The notes: generated by a model from the letters alone, not told the origin. A stretch of DNA of 64,000 nt from Legionella londiniensis (GCF_001467825.1 NZ_LNYK01000030.1:426-64425), one strand, 5' to 3'. Numbered from the stretch's first letter, positions 9,333-18,181 are shown. Made by a program: numbers and translations.

Positions 9333-9970
9333 TCAGCTCGACATAAGAATATCAATTACTTCAACATGTTCAAATTGGCGTTCTGAAATGTGAAGCCGCA
9401 CTTTATTCAAAAGACTAACGGCCTCGATATCTGAGGTTGGAGCACTATATCCAAATATGGTTATAGTAAATGCCTCAGAGAACCAACTCTCCGCTTTTTT
9501 CCAACTTAAGGCAGTATATTTACTCGACTGAAAGTAACTCTTATTTTTAATTGGATAAAGAAGAGGTACATCTTTGAATCTAATATCACACTCAGGACAA
9601 TACGTATTTTTTTCTCCCCATTTATCGCATGCTTCACAAGCGCCTATTCTTACATTACCATGCAAGAAAAATATCTGAGGCAATGAAACAATATCACTAT
9701 TTCTTTTATATGCGTCAAATAAAAATAGATCCCAGTTGAATGTGAAATGGCGTCTTTTTCTCGAAGTGATAATAACAATTGATCGTAAATAGTTACATGT
9801 TCTGGTAATGAAAGCTTTGAGAAATAATCTATTATCCTACTCTCTATTTCTTTTTTTAAACCATCATCAGTGATTTGACTATAAATATTTTCAAAATTTT
9901 CTGATGGATTGATATTGTTTTTAGTTAATAAGTTCTTTAACGATAGAATTTTAGCCAGATCATTCATCAC
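9333..9970 (-). pseudogene. SIR2-like NAD-binding protein, broken by a one-base frameshift
   Basis: Two overlapping frames encode one protein. The upstream frame (9970 down to about 9750) gives an Asp/Glu/Lys-rich N-terminus ending LSLREKDAI. The downstream frame continues FTFNWDLFLFDAY, then LHGN, a zinc-ribbon C-x2-C...C-x2-C (CEACDKW...YCPEC) and TIFGYSAPTSD. That order (TFN-D, LHG, four cysteines, G-S-P) is what SIR2-fold proteins show. Adding one T to the run at 9745-9747 (AAA on +) would restore a single protein of about 213 residues. SIR2-like domains are known NAD+-consuming effectors in phage defence; the role here is inference. It lies upstream of cas9 on the same strand, outside the att-bounded element. 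A sequencing error in the homopolymer is possible. Confidence 0.7.
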
Positions 9971-10396
9971 AGGTAATTCATTACCTGACCATAATTGTCA
10001 TTCATTTTGTAATGTCCTTTAGTGTTTTTTTAAATTATCTTGCCCTAGTTTTTTTGGGCAGATATTGGGTACTTTTTCAAAAATTTTGGGCATATTTTGG
10101 GTGATTTTTGAGCCAACAGAAAACCACAAAAGACAACCCTATCAACCAGAAAAGTGGATTTAACTCGTTGTTCTACAAGGGTTTATGATGGTCTTTGGTG
10201 GTCAGGAATGGTTTTGATAATTGGTGGAGGCGGCGGGAATCGAACCCGCTTCCCTATGCTTTGACTCAGATTATCAAAAACCATGAAAGACCACGAAAGC
10301 TCATATACAATAAGGACATGACGCGGGTAAGAAACCACCTACTTCGTTGTCATTGATCGTCATTTATTGTCAGTGAATAAACCCGCAATAAACCCT
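9971..10396. other. Gene-free junction region holding the left attachment site
   Basis: No ORF is convincing here. It contains the left copy of the tmRNA-derived att core (10218-10249), flanked by inverted near-repeats: ATGGTTTTGATAA at 10208-10220 and TTATCAAAAACCAT at 10271-10284. Several GGTCTTT/GGTGGTC-like words lie to the left at about 10190-10204 and on the opposite strand to the right at about 10285-10300. Such short repeated words around a core are what arm-type integrase or excisionase sites look like, but that is inference. Confidence 0.6.
10218..10249. repeat. attL: copy of tmRNA 3' end
   Basis: This is a 32-bp perfect copy of 37894-37925, including the acceptor-stem and T-arm part of tmRNA (GGTGGAGGCGGCGGGAATCG...). 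It diverges immediately afterwards (T instead of G at the next base). No tmRNA body follows, so it is a recombination scar and not an RNA gene. Confidence 0.92.
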
Positions 10397-11356
10397 CTAT
10401 AACTCAACCAACCAACTACAAATAGAAACCATTTGCTGTTCATTTGTCAGATTTGCAGCATTTGAAATAATTCCTTCATTTAATTGATGGAATATTTCCT
10501 GAGCCATTGCTTTTTCAATTGCAGCCCCAATAAAAAATGTTTTGGGATTGCAACTACTAAGCGAAAAACTATTCCTTATTCTATTAAGTGCAGAATTGGC
10601 TGTTTTCCAATGTTCATCTGCACCAGCAGGATCGATACCCCCCTTAATTTCGCCTAATGCGATATAGGTTAAAGCTTGTTGATGAGAAGACACTTTATTC
10701 TTGTGAAAACTTACATCTTGATAAGAGGAATTCAACAAACATAGGTCAACGTTTTTTTTAACAATAGGTACGTTGATGTTATAAATGAGTGTTCTAGGAT
10801 TACCATCTGTTTCCCAAAATACTCCTTTAATTGAGCGTTCCAATTCAGGTTGATTCGAAGATTTTATCCATTGTCTAGTTTTCAGATCAAGATAATGAAA
10901 TTCTTTATGATAAATTGACAGTGTAGATAAAAGAATTCTTGTAAATTTCCACTCACCAAGAGTACCAGCAAGATTTCTCATGGCCCCGCCTAGGGAGTCT
11001 CCTCTGGTAAGTAAAAATCGATACACCAATTCATCAACAAAACTAGTTCCGGCAGGATCAAGAAAATTTTCTATCAGCCCCAAAATTGCTAGCTTTTTAT
11101 CATCTGGGGTTAGATGATTTCTCGCTTTATCTGAAATTCCTGAGGCAGTTAGTAATGATTCTTGGATATTCTCAAAATCTATAAGTTGCTTTGGAAACCG
11201 GGCTTGAGAAGCAATAACCTTTAAAGCTTTCGCTTCTTCTATGAACGGCGTTGCTCTCTTATTTTTTTCAAGAGCCATAGCAATAAATCCAGCTCTAATT
11301 TCAGAATAAGGAGTGATTAAACTCTCAAAGTTGTTAAGATGATTAGTGAACGGCAT
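10397..11356 (-). CDS. Type II restriction endonuclease, AvaI/BsoBI family
   Basis: The protein is 319 residues, the size of AvaI and BsoBI. The region around 230-250 (GEIKGGIDPAGADEHW) is what I remember as the family signature, and the PD-(D/E)xK catalytic set fits: Asp204 (KNVDLC), Glu236 and Lys238 (GEIK). AvaI/BsoBI cut at CYCGRG. Whether this enzyme shares that specificity is inference. It directly abuts the methyltransferase gene upstream with no intergenic base, so the pair forms one operon at the left end of the element and could protect the element or addict the host to it. Confidence 0.85.
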   Translation of the reverse strand: MPFTNHLNNFESLITPYSEIRAGFIAMALEKNKRATPFIEEAKALKVIASQARFPKQLIDFENIQESLLTASGISDKARNHLTPDDKKLAILGLIENFLDPAGTSFVDELVYRFLLTRGDSLGGAMRNLAGTLGEWKFTRILLSTLSIYHKEFHYLDLKTRQWIKSSNQPELERSIKGVFWETDGNPRTLIYNINVPIVKKNVDLCLLNSSYQDVSFHKNKVSSHQQALTYIALGEIKGGIDPAGADEHWKTANSALNRIRNSFSLSSCNPKTFFIGAAIEKAMAQEIFHQLNEGIISNAANLTNEQQMVSICSWLVEL

Positions 11357-12811
11357 TTATTTAACTTTTCTCCAAACATAAACACATTTTCTTAATGCAT
11401 CCCTACCATGAGAACCCATTTGCTGAGAACTATTACCCTTACCCTTAGGTAAAACTAGAATATTTTCTACCGAGAAGCCCATGTCTCTTGCTATACTCGA
11501 CAGTAGTAAATCAACTGATATTGAGACTCCTGCGTATCTTACATTATCGTTGACCATGACCATATAAGAATTCTTCGATAAAACTCTATAAGACTCTTGA
11601 ATAACACACGCCATTTCATAAAAATATCCTCTAACCATACGCGAAATGCCTGCATTATTTAATTCTTTTTTATCCTTCTTATACTCAAGAAAAGTTAAAA
11701 TCTTTTGTAATAATGGAGTATTATCACATATTGATAAAGCTTTGCTCCATGCATCATTGATTTTCAATAATTCTTTCTTTTTATTTTCGACAGTGCAACT
11801 TAGCATAGATTGACGTAAATTAATCAACTCTCCTTCATCTATACCTAGCATTGCATGCTCAAGTGCATAAGTCCTTGTATAATCATATCTATTACAATAT
11901 GGAGGAGAGGTCATTATTCCTGAGTATGCGTTTTCTGATAATTTAGGAAGAATGTTCAAACAAGAACCCGATAAGAGTTCAATTTCGCTATCATCGGCAT
12001 TTATATCAACTTTAAATAAGAGATTCTCATCTATATTTTTATCATATAAGTCTTTGATTATTTCTGATAATTTTCCAGTAATGGCACTATCAAAATCAAG
12101 AATTTTTCCCTTATCAAAAGTGCTTTTACCATTACTACGGCCAGATCTATAATCCCACCGCAAATACTGCCCATCTTTTCTCGTATAACTTACCGACTCA
12201 AGAATACATAGCAATGCGAAATATAATATTTGTTGGCTTTCATTAGCATTCTTTCGGATATCTGACAGATAACGTTGAATTTTTTTACATGTTTCCTCAG
12301 GATATGCCCCTTGAGTGATTCTAAGGACATTAAAGGTAGATCTCTCACCTTCACGACACCAACTTTTTTCAGATAAAAAAGATTCTAATTCAGAAATTAA
12401 ATTTTTTGTGTTTCCTATTCTTGAGTATAAATTTGCTTTTATTAAATGCTGACCAACTGGCAACAATTCTATGCCAGTAGATTTATACCCCATATCCGCG
12501 CTAGCAAATAAGGTAGTTCCAGAGCCAGCAAATGGATCAAGAATGCGTCCAGAGTCAAAATGATATTTATTGAAAATATACTCAACCAAATCAGCAGAGA
12601 AAGCTTCTTTAAACTTATACCACCTGTAATATGATCTTGATTTGCTAGCTTGAAAACTTACCAGTTTTCTAGTGAGATTATTATCAACTAAAATTGAGTC
12701 TCCAAAAGATCTAAATAATTCATGATCGAGTTCTTGTATCTCTGAAAGATAGATTGAATCTGCATGTTGAATTTGATTTAAAGGTATTCTATTTTCATTT
12801 TTGATTAACAT
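11357..12811 (-). CDS. Site-specific DNA methyltransferase of the restriction-modification pair
   Basis: The enzyme transfers methyl from S-adenosylmethionine to an amino group of adenine or cytosine. The SAM-binding motif I is DPFAGSGTT starting at Asp92. The catalytic motif IV is TSPPY at about 301-305, followed by NRYDYTRTYALE. The S/T-PPY form favours N4-cytosine methylation, while N6-adenine is possible. Motif I precedes motif IV with about 200 residues between, room for a target-recognition domain. It is 484 residues and sits directly upstream of the AvaI/BsoBI-like nuclease, which should be its partner. Confidence 0.9.
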   Translation of the reverse strand: MLIKNENRIPLNQIQHADSIYLSEIQELDHELFRSFGDSILVDNNLTRKLVSFQASKSRSYYRWYKFKEAFSADLVEYIFNKYHFDSGRILDPFAGSGTTLFASADMGYKSTGIELLPVGQHLIKANLYSRIGNTKNLISELESFLSEKSWCREGERSTFNVLRITQGAYPEETCKKIQRYLSDIRKNANESQQILYFALLCILESVSYTRKDGQYLRWDYRSGRSNGKSTFDKGKILDFDSAITGKLSEIIKDLYDKNIDENLLFKVDINADDSEIELLSGSCLNILPKLSENAYSGIMTSPPYCNRYDYTRTYALEHAMLGIDEGELINLRQSMLSCTVENKKKELLKINDAWSKALSICDNTPLLQKILTFLEYKKDKKELNNAGISRMVRGYFYEMACVIQESYRVLSKNSYMVMVNDNVRYAGVSISVDLLLSSIARDMGFSVENILVLPKGKGNSSQQMGSHGRDALRKCVYVWRKVK

Positions 12812-12880
12812 GAGTGTATTAGTCCATTTATTATGGCTTCATTTCTACTAAAAGCTAGAAGCTCATTTTTATTTAAATTG

Positions 12881-13588
12881 TTATTGGATATAACCTCTAA
12901 TGTTCTGTATTACAGTTGCTAGAATTTCTACTTCAATTCCATCATCCACTCTAATATTTGGCCAATTATCATTTAGAGTTAAAAGCTCAAAATCTGATGA
13001 TGTATAAGACAATTTTTTGTACTGACAAATAATCGCTTCTGGTTTACTACTAATTTTAACAACTACAAAATCACCGGGTTTTGGCGAAATAGAGAGATCA
13101 ATTATCAATACATCATTGACTCTAATTTCTGGCATCATACTGTCATCTGCTATTTTGAGTGCAAATGCATCGGTGCTTAAGTTTGGTAACAATACAGTAC
13201 TCACAGAAATATAAACCATATCATTAGATATCTCTTTTTCACGGGCTAAACTAATATGCAATTTGGCTTCGCAAGCCTGCCGATAATCCAAAAGCGGAAT
13301 TAATTGGCTAGGATTTTTTGCTTCTTTAAATTGCTTTTCATCTGACAAACACATCAAGTAAGCAGGAGACACATCCAACGCTTGCGCCAATTGTTTTATT
13401 TCTTCTGGTCCAGGACTACGCACACCCTGCTCCCAATTGGTTAGGCGTGTTTGTTTCAAACCACCAGCAAGTTCTCCAAGAGCCTTTAACGTCAAGCCCT
13501 TTAGCTTTCGTGATTCATAAATACGTTTGCCAATTTCCTTTTTGATATTCAACTCAGTCAAGGGTACCCCTAAAAAAATGAGAGCCAA
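12881..13588 (-). CDS. XRE-type HTH repressor with S24 (LexA/CI-like) self-cleavage domain
   Basis: Residues about 16-75 form a Cro/CI helix-turn-helix (RIYESRKLKGLTLKALGELAG...TRLTNWEQG). The C-terminal half is a peptidase S24 fold with Ser150 in DDSMMPE and a Lys near 191 (QYKKL), so the Ser-Lys dyad appears intact. It is transcribed away from lvrA across a 128-bp region with matched inverted repeats. By analogy with SXT SetR and phage CI it probably holds the transfer operon silent until DNA damage triggers cleavage; this is inference. The ATG at 13588 is the longest start; a shorter one near TELNIKKEIG is possible with a non-ATG codon. Confidence 0.88.
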   Translation of the reverse strand: MALIFLGVPLTELNIKKEIGKRIYESRKLKGLTLKALGELAGGLKQTRLTNWEQGVRSPGPEEIKQLAQALDVSPAYLMCLSDEKQFKEAKNPSQLIPLLDYRQACEAKLHISLAREKEISNDMVYISVSTVLLPNLSTDAFALKIADDSMMPEIRVNDVLIIDLSISPKPGDFVVVKISSKPEAIICQYKKLSYTSSDFELLTLNDNWPNIRVDDGIEVEILATVIQNIRGYIQ

Positions 13589-13604
13589 CTATTGAAATAC
13601 CACC

Positions 13605-13680
13605 TAATGTGATATAAATTAGCTTTTAAATTCACAATACGTGAATAATGATATTTTATTTTTATTAAGTTATCACATTA
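13605..13680. promoter_or_regulatory. Operator-like inverted repeats between repressor and lvrA
   Basis: TAATGTGATA at 13605-13614 is matched by its exact reverse complement TATCACATTA at 13671-13680. Between them lies a palindrome TTCAC-AATAC-GTGAA at 13631-13645. The symmetric layout sits midway between divergent starts, as expected for binding by the S24 repressor. Confidence 0.6.
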
Positions 13681-13716
13681 TGAAAATAAAAACGAGGATT
13701 AACAGGGACATTACCT

Positions 13717-14583
13717 ATGATGGATTTTGTGATTAATGGTGATGAGTTAGAGGCAATGTATGGCTTACCCCATATTCAACAATTAACTTATCTAAGAGGA
13801 ATACGACCGTATATGGACGTTAAAACCGGATTAGCGGGAATCAAAAGGCGCATCAGTCATCAGTCAATCGCTGAACAACTGTATATTGAGCCGCATCAAG
13901 GCATAAAAAGCCAAAGTTTTTCGCGTGATCAAGTACGTCGTGCGGTATCAGGGCTAGTGCGTGCAGGAATGATTGAAGTGCAATCCGAAGGCATGCAATT
14001 GATTTTAAAATGCCCATTAGCCACAAGGACTTTTTCTGTCCAAAATAAAGCCGCCATAAACCCGCCACACAAAGCCACCATAAACCCACATGGGGAAAGC
14101 CTTGTAGAATCTGGGTTTTCAGGGAGTAAAGAACCGAAAACCGACATAGCAGAATTACCAAAAGCCGCCATACCTCTAAAAGAAGATAATTATATTTATT
14201 TATTATCGCAATTCGAACAATTTTGGTCACTGTATCCAGAAAAAAAATCAAAACACAAAGCACAGGCAGCATTCGAGCAACTAAACCCTGACATCGCTTT
14301 ATTTCGGCAACTAATACAAGCCTTACAAAACCAAATTAACCATATTGAAACCATGAAATTGAGTGGTGCATGGGTACCACCTTGGAAATATCCAGCGAAT
14401 TGGTTAACCCAACGATGCTGGGAGGATGAACACTCTACGGATGCATTACAGGAGAAGCAGCATGCAAAGCATACAAAAAATACTGGAAAACGGAATACCA
14501 CAACCGATCTGTTCTGCCCACCCTGTGAAACCGAAAGCGATGTACCAAGAAACAATGTCATCCAGTTCCAGCGATATTCGTAA
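13717..14583 (+). CDS. lvrA: LvrA-like protein, first gene of the lvh operon
   Basis: The protein is 288 residues. The N-terminal third is rich in basic residues and reads like a winged-helix replication or regulatory protein (QSFSRDQVRRAVSGLVRAGMIEV). The C-terminal part has FWSLYPEKKSKHKAQAAFEQL and a W-x-PPWKYPANWLTQRCW motif, seen in phage replication-initiator-like proteins. Position and length fit LvrA, which heads lvh clusters; its biochemical role is not established to my knowledge. The start ATG-ATG at 13717 follows an AGGGAC. It overlaps lvrB by about 120 bases. Confidence 0.75.
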   Translation: MMDFVINGDELEAMYGLPHIQQLTYLRGIRPYMDVKTGLAGIKRRISHQSIAEQLYIEPHQGIKSQSFSRDQVRRAVSGLVRAGMIEVQSEGMQLILKCPLATRTFSVQNKAAINPPHKATINPHGESLVESGFSGSKEPKTDIAELPKAAIPLKEDNYIYLLSQFEQFWSLYPEKKSKHKAQAAFEQLNPDIALFRQLIQALQNQINHIETMKLSGAWVPPWKYPANWLTQRCWEDEHSTDALQEKQHAKHTKNTGKRNTTTDLFCPPCETESDVPRNNVIQFQRYS

Positions 14584-14917
14584 AGCAGAAAGGCGTATTG
14601 ATTTGCTGTTTTCAAAATTTGCAGCGTTTTATGGGCATGTGTGGCGTAGCCAATTTAAGGATGAGGTGTTTTTGAAGTTTGCAAAGAAAGAATGGCAAGA
14701 AGCATTGAGTGAGTTTGCTGATAGCGTACTTACAAAAGCCATTCTTAATTGCCGTGATTTTTACGAGTTACCGCCTACTTTACCGCAACTGATGCAGTGT
14801 TGTAGGCAAATTAAGAAACAAACCACGTTTCATGTAGTGAAAGAAGGCTACGTACCTGCAAACAAAGAGCTTGTCGAGTCTTGCTTGCAGCGATGCAAAG
14901 AGTTTTTAGGCAGATAA
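14462..14917 (+). CDS. lvrB: LvrB-like protein
   Basis: This 151-residue soluble protein lies second in the lvh operon. I chose the ATG at 14462 because AGGAGA precedes it at good spacing; an in-frame ATG 36 bases upstream lacks this, and a later one at 14543 is possible. The middle (AERRIDLLFSKFAAFYGHVWRSQF, then LPPTLPQLMQCCRQIKK) resembles helper proteins of replication initiators (P- or DnaT-like), but this is only a resemblance. Together with LvrA it may support copying of the excised element. Confidence 0.7.
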   Translation: MQSIQKILENGIPQPICSAHPVKPKAMYQETMSSSSSDIRKAERRIDLLFSKFAAFYGHVWRSQFKDEVFLKFAKKEWQEALSEFADSVLTKAILNCRDFYELPPTLPQLMQCCRQIKKQTTFHVVKEGYVPANKELVESCLQRCKEFLGR

Positions 14918-14931
14918 GACAGGAGAACGTT

Positions 14932-15135
14932 ATGTTGGTTTTAACAAGAAAAATTGGGCAGCAAATCTTAATCGGTAAGGGCTTGATTCAAATGAAAGTA
15001 CTTAAAGTCAATGATGATGTAATCAGCATTGGTATTCAGGCACCAAAGCATATTGATGTAGACCGCGAGGAAATTTATTTAAAAAAATTGCAACAAGAAA
15101 AGGCTGAGGCTTCAAAACTCAAGGTGGCACTATGA
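14932..15135 (+). CDS. lvrC: CsrA-like RNA-binding regulator (LvrC/CsrT type)
   Basis: The 67-residue protein has the CsrA core: MLVLTRKIGQQILIG at the N-terminus, a central VNDDVISIGIQAPK strand, and VDREEIYLKK in place of the usual HREEIY. CsrA proteins bind GGA-containing leaders and block translation. ICE-borne CsrA paralogues next to T4SS genes are known in Legionella and are thought to tune element transfer versus host programmes. The ATG at 14932 follows AGGAGAACG; a longer frame from 14881 runs back into lvrB and is unlikely. Its stop overlaps the lvhB2 start (ATGA). Confidence 0.92.
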   Translation: MLVLTRKIGQQILIGKGLIQMKVLKVNDDVISIGIQAPKHIDVDREEIYLKKLQQEKAEASKLKVAL

Positions 15136-15422
15136 AACAACAAAAGAAACTACGTCAATGGGTTCAAAATCTTTATTGGCTAGCAGTTTGTTTTCTGATG
15201 CCTTCACTATCACACGCCCAGAGCATTGAAAGCATAATCAACCGAACAATTACCTACTTACAGGGAGGATTAGCCCGCACCGTAGGAGTGTTTTGCATCA
15301 TCATTGCAGGTTATCTGTGTTTGGCACTGCAAAAATTCCCCAAAGAATATTTCGTCATGATTTTGGTCGGCATGGGAATTATCTTTGGTGGTTCCTCCTT
15401 GTATTCAACCCTTATTGGATAA
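15132..15422 (+). CDS. lvhB2: T4SS pilin VirB2 homologue
   Basis: The protein is 96 residues. A signal peptide ends near SLSHA-Q, followed by a short polar stretch and two membrane helices (VGVFCIIIAGYLCLAL and FVMILVGMGIIFGG). This is the VirB2/TrbC pilin layout: cleavage, membrane storage, assembly into the conjugative pilus. It overlaps the csrA-like stop by ATGA coupling and leads the structural T4SS genes in VirB order. Confidence 0.9.
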   Translation: MKQQKKLRQWVQNLYWLAVCFLMPSLSHAQSIESIINRTITYLQGGLARTVGVFCIIIAGYLCLALQKFPKEYFVMILVGMGIIFGGSSLYSTLIG

Positions 15423-15432
15423 GGAGATTTCA

Positions 15433-15714
15433 ATGGATGAACTGGAAATCAGCCCACTATTTAATGCATTAACAAGACCTGCAATGACTATGGGCGTTAC
15501 CTTTGAATACCACATGCTCAATTTGATTATCTCGATGTGTGCATTCATTGGAATATCGCCACTTTATGGACTGATTTTTATACCAATTCATTTATTTGGA
15601 TGGGTTGTCTGTCGCTATGACGCGCATTTTTTTACGATTTGTGCCAAACGCTACGCACTTCCACAGGTTCACAATGCAAAACTCTGGAGGGCACGCGCTT
15701 ATGAACCTTTCTAA
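15433..15714 (+). CDS. lvhB3: T4SS inner-membrane protein VirB3 homologue
   Basis: From the ATG at 15433 (AAGGAG just upstream) it is 93 residues. The N-terminal half has hydrophobic helices (HMLNLIISMCAFIGISPLYGLIFIPIHLFGW), followed by the RYDAHFF motif typical of VirB3/TrbD. VirB3 partners the VirB4 ATPase at the inner membrane, matching the next gene, which starts within its last codons. Confidence 0.88.
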   Translation: MDELEISPLFNALTRPAMTMGVTFEYHMLNLIISMCAFIGISPLYGLIFIPIHLFGWVVCRYDAHFFTICAKRYALPQVHNAKLWRARAYEPF

Positions 15715-18181
15715 GGCACTCAAACGGGTTTATCAAGAAGCAAAAATATCAGATTTATTTCCAATTACTCACTTGAATACACCGAGTATTTTTGAATCAC
15801 AATCAGGTTTTGTAGGTAGCGTGCTACGCGTTCAAGGAGTACCTTTTGAAATTGAAGATCCAGCAACCCTCAACCACGAGAAATTTTTATTTCATCAAGC
15901 TCTATTGGGATTGGATTCGCGTTTTATTGTTTATGTAACAACCCATAGAAAGAAATCAACCTCTGAATTAACAGGTACTTTTAAATCAAGTTTTGCCAAT
16001 GATCTGAATAAACATTATCAACAGCGATTTAAAGATCAAAGTTTATATGTCAACCATCTCTATATCACTGTAGTTTTAAAAGGTGATGACTGGAACAAAA
16101 CAGGTTCTTTAATTCAGTGGGCACAACGCATTTCAGGTAAAAATCACGCTGAACTAGCAGCGATGCAACGAGAATCAAACATTAAAACGCTGACACAAGC
16201 TATTGCCCAATTAAAAGCAAACCTTGCTACGTTTCAAGCATCTCTATTAGGCGAACGTGACGAAACACTTGGTTTTAGCGAATTAACCCAATTTCTGGGT
16301 TTAATGGTTAATGCAGGACGAGCATTGCCCTATAAACCTCCTGCTTATAATCCAGCAATTACATATACTATTCCAAAGACATTTCAGATAGAAGATAAGT
16401 ATCCTAATGGCCATTTAGGACAGTATCTAAGTCGGTATCAACTTTTTTTTGGTGAATACATCCAATTCCAGGGTAACAGCGAACATGATTGCTATTTTGG
16501 TGCCATGCTTTCTTTAAAAAAATACCCAACCCATACAGTCAGCATTTTACTAGATAATTTTTTATCGCTTGATTGCGAATTTATTGCAACGCATACCTTT
16601 GCTCCCATGCCAAGAGATGCAGCACTCCATCGTATTGCCCAAAAACGCACAACTTTGCTAAGTGCCGAAGATAAAGCCATAAGCCAGACTAATGCTTTAA
16701 CTTCCCTCGAAGATGGGATTGCCAGTGAAACACTCCTGTTGGGTGCACATCAACATACTATTATGCTACTTGCCCAAACTAAAGAGCAGCTCAATGCTGC
16801 CATATTAGAAGCAACCAAACGCTATGCCAATGTTGGAATTGTTGTAGTCCGAGAAACACTGGGTTTAGAACCTGCCTTTTGGAGCCAATTACCCTGTAAT
16901 CAGCGGTTTATCGCCAGAGCCTCCTTAATTACCTCAGAAAATTTCGCTGACTTTTGCCCACTTCATAATACAAGCCAAGGATTTAACAACGCCAATTTTC
17001 TAGGTAGTGCTGTAACCTTATTAGAAACGCCATCAAAAACACCTGTCTATTTTAATTACCATGCAAAAGGCTCAAAAACTAATCCTTCAAAAGGACATAC
17101 AGCCGTTTTTGGAGGCAACAATGCAGGTAAAACCACGTTGGTTAATTTTTTAGATGCGCAAATGATGCGCTTTGGCGGTCGAAGCTTTTATATCGATCGA
17201 GATGAATCATCCAAGATTTATATTCTTGCTTGTGGCAATAGCGCATATACAAAGATCGAACCTGCCAGCCCAGTCTCTATGAATCCTTTGCAATTGCCTG
17301 ATTCCGCAGAAAATCGTGCTTTTTTGAAGTCTTGGTTTGGAACATTGGTGATGTCTGAGGGCGAATACATCATACCTAGTGATATAGCTGAAACTATTAA
17401 CGATTGTATTGATTATGCCTTTGAGCAATTAGCTCCTGAGTACAGAACATTAAGCCATCTCAGTCAGTTTTTACCTATAGATTTTCCCAGATGGCCACAT
17501 TTACGTAAATGGCTTAAGCAAAGTGACGAGCGAATAGATGGCGAATTCCATTGGGTTTTTGATAATCAAAACGATGTGCTCAATCTTAACTTCGATAAGG
17601 TTGGCTTTGATGTCACTTTCCTTATGGATCAAACACCTCCGCTAATTTCCACACCCGTTTATTTGTATTTATTGCACCGGATGCGTCAATGTTTAGATGG
17701 GCGACTTACTTCGTTTATTTTGGCAGAAGCGTGGCAATTGTTTGCCTCGCCCTTTTGGGAAAAATGCCTTAAAGAGTGGTTGCCAACTATTCGTAAGAAA
17801 AATGGTCATTTTATTTTTGATACCCAATCCCCTAAAACCATTGTCGATTCACCCATAAAACATATTGTGCTAGACAACTTGGCTACCATGATTGTTTTCC
17901 CCAACCCATTAGCCGATCGAGAAACCTACATCGATCAATTAAAACTGACTGGATCCCAGTATCAGGCGATTCAAGAAAATACGCCAGAATCGAGAATCTT
18001 TCTTTATAAGCAAGATAACGAAGCCATGCTGTGCAAGCTCGATTTAAGCGGCTTAAGTGATTACATCCGTGTGCTATCTGGAAATACTCGCTCTACAAAA
18101 TTATTGGATGAACTCATTGATGAGGTAGGAAATCAACCTGATAAGTGGCTGCCGCTATTTTTCAAAAGGAGCAAACAATGA
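15701..18181 (+). CDS. lvhB4: T4SS ATPase VirB4 homologue
   Basis: This is the largest motor ATPase of the secretion channel, 826 residues. The Walker A loop is GGNNAGKTT with Lys477, a VirB4-like variant. Downstream FILAEAWQLF corresponds to the Walker B region and DTQSP to the sensor element. I chose the ATG at 15701 (MNLSKALKRV), preceded by CTGGAGG; the frame is open further upstream through lvhB3, but that would mean a large overlap. It acts in the cytoplasm at the channel base and is needed for pilus assembly and transfer. Confidence 0.95.
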   Translation: MNLSKALKRVYQEAKISDLFPITHLNTPSIFESQSGFVGSVLRVQGVPFEIEDPATLNHEKFLFHQALLGLDSRFIVYVTTHRKKSTSELTGTFKSSFANDLNKHYQQRFKDQSLYVNHLYITVVLKGDDWNKTGSLIQWAQRISGKNHAELAAMQRESNIKTLTQAIAQLKANLATFQASLLGERDETLGFSELTQFLGLMVNAGRALPYKPPAYNPAITYTIPKTFQIEDKYPNGHLGQYLSRYQLFFGEYIQFQGNSEHDCYFGAMLSLKKYPTHTVSILLDNFLSLDCEFIATHTFAPMPRDAALHRIAQKRTTLLSAEDKAISQTNALTSLEDGIASETLLLGAHQHTIMLLAQTKEQLNAAILEATKRYANVGIVVVRETLGLEPAFWSQLPCNQRFIARASLITSENFADFCPLHNTSQGFNNANFLGSAVTLLETPSKTPVYFNYHAKGSKTNPSKGHTAVFGGNNAGKTTLVNFLDAQMMRFGGRSFYIDRDESSKIYILACGNSAYTKIEPASPVSMNPLQLPDSAENRAFLKSWFGTLVMSEGEYIIPSDIAETINDCIDYAFEQLAPEYRTLSHLSQFLPIDFPRWPHLRKWLKQSDERIDGEFHWVFDNQNDVLNLNFDKVGFDVTFLMDQTPPLISTPVYLYLLHRMRQCLDGRLTSFILAEAWQLFASPFWEKCLKEWLPTIRKKNGHFIFDTQSPKTIVDSPIKHIVLDNLATMIVFPNPLADRETYIDQLKLTGSQYQAIQENTPESRIFLYKQDNEAMLCKLDLSGLSDYIRVLSGNTRSTKLLDELIDEVGNQPDKWLPLFFKRSKQ

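Noticed and set aside
9032-9355. 107-codon ORF on the - strand upstream of cas9
   Set aside because: Its 3' half overlaps the cas9 start in another frame and it has no family resemblance or ribosome site; this is the cas9 leader.
10221-10250. Looks like a tRNA 3' end
   Set aside because: Only the T-arm/acceptor portion is present; it duplicates the tmRNA 3' end and is an att scar.
14196-14615. 139-codon Cys/Phe-rich ORF antisense to lvrA/lvrB
   Set aside because: Shadow of the coding strand; skewed composition and no start signal.
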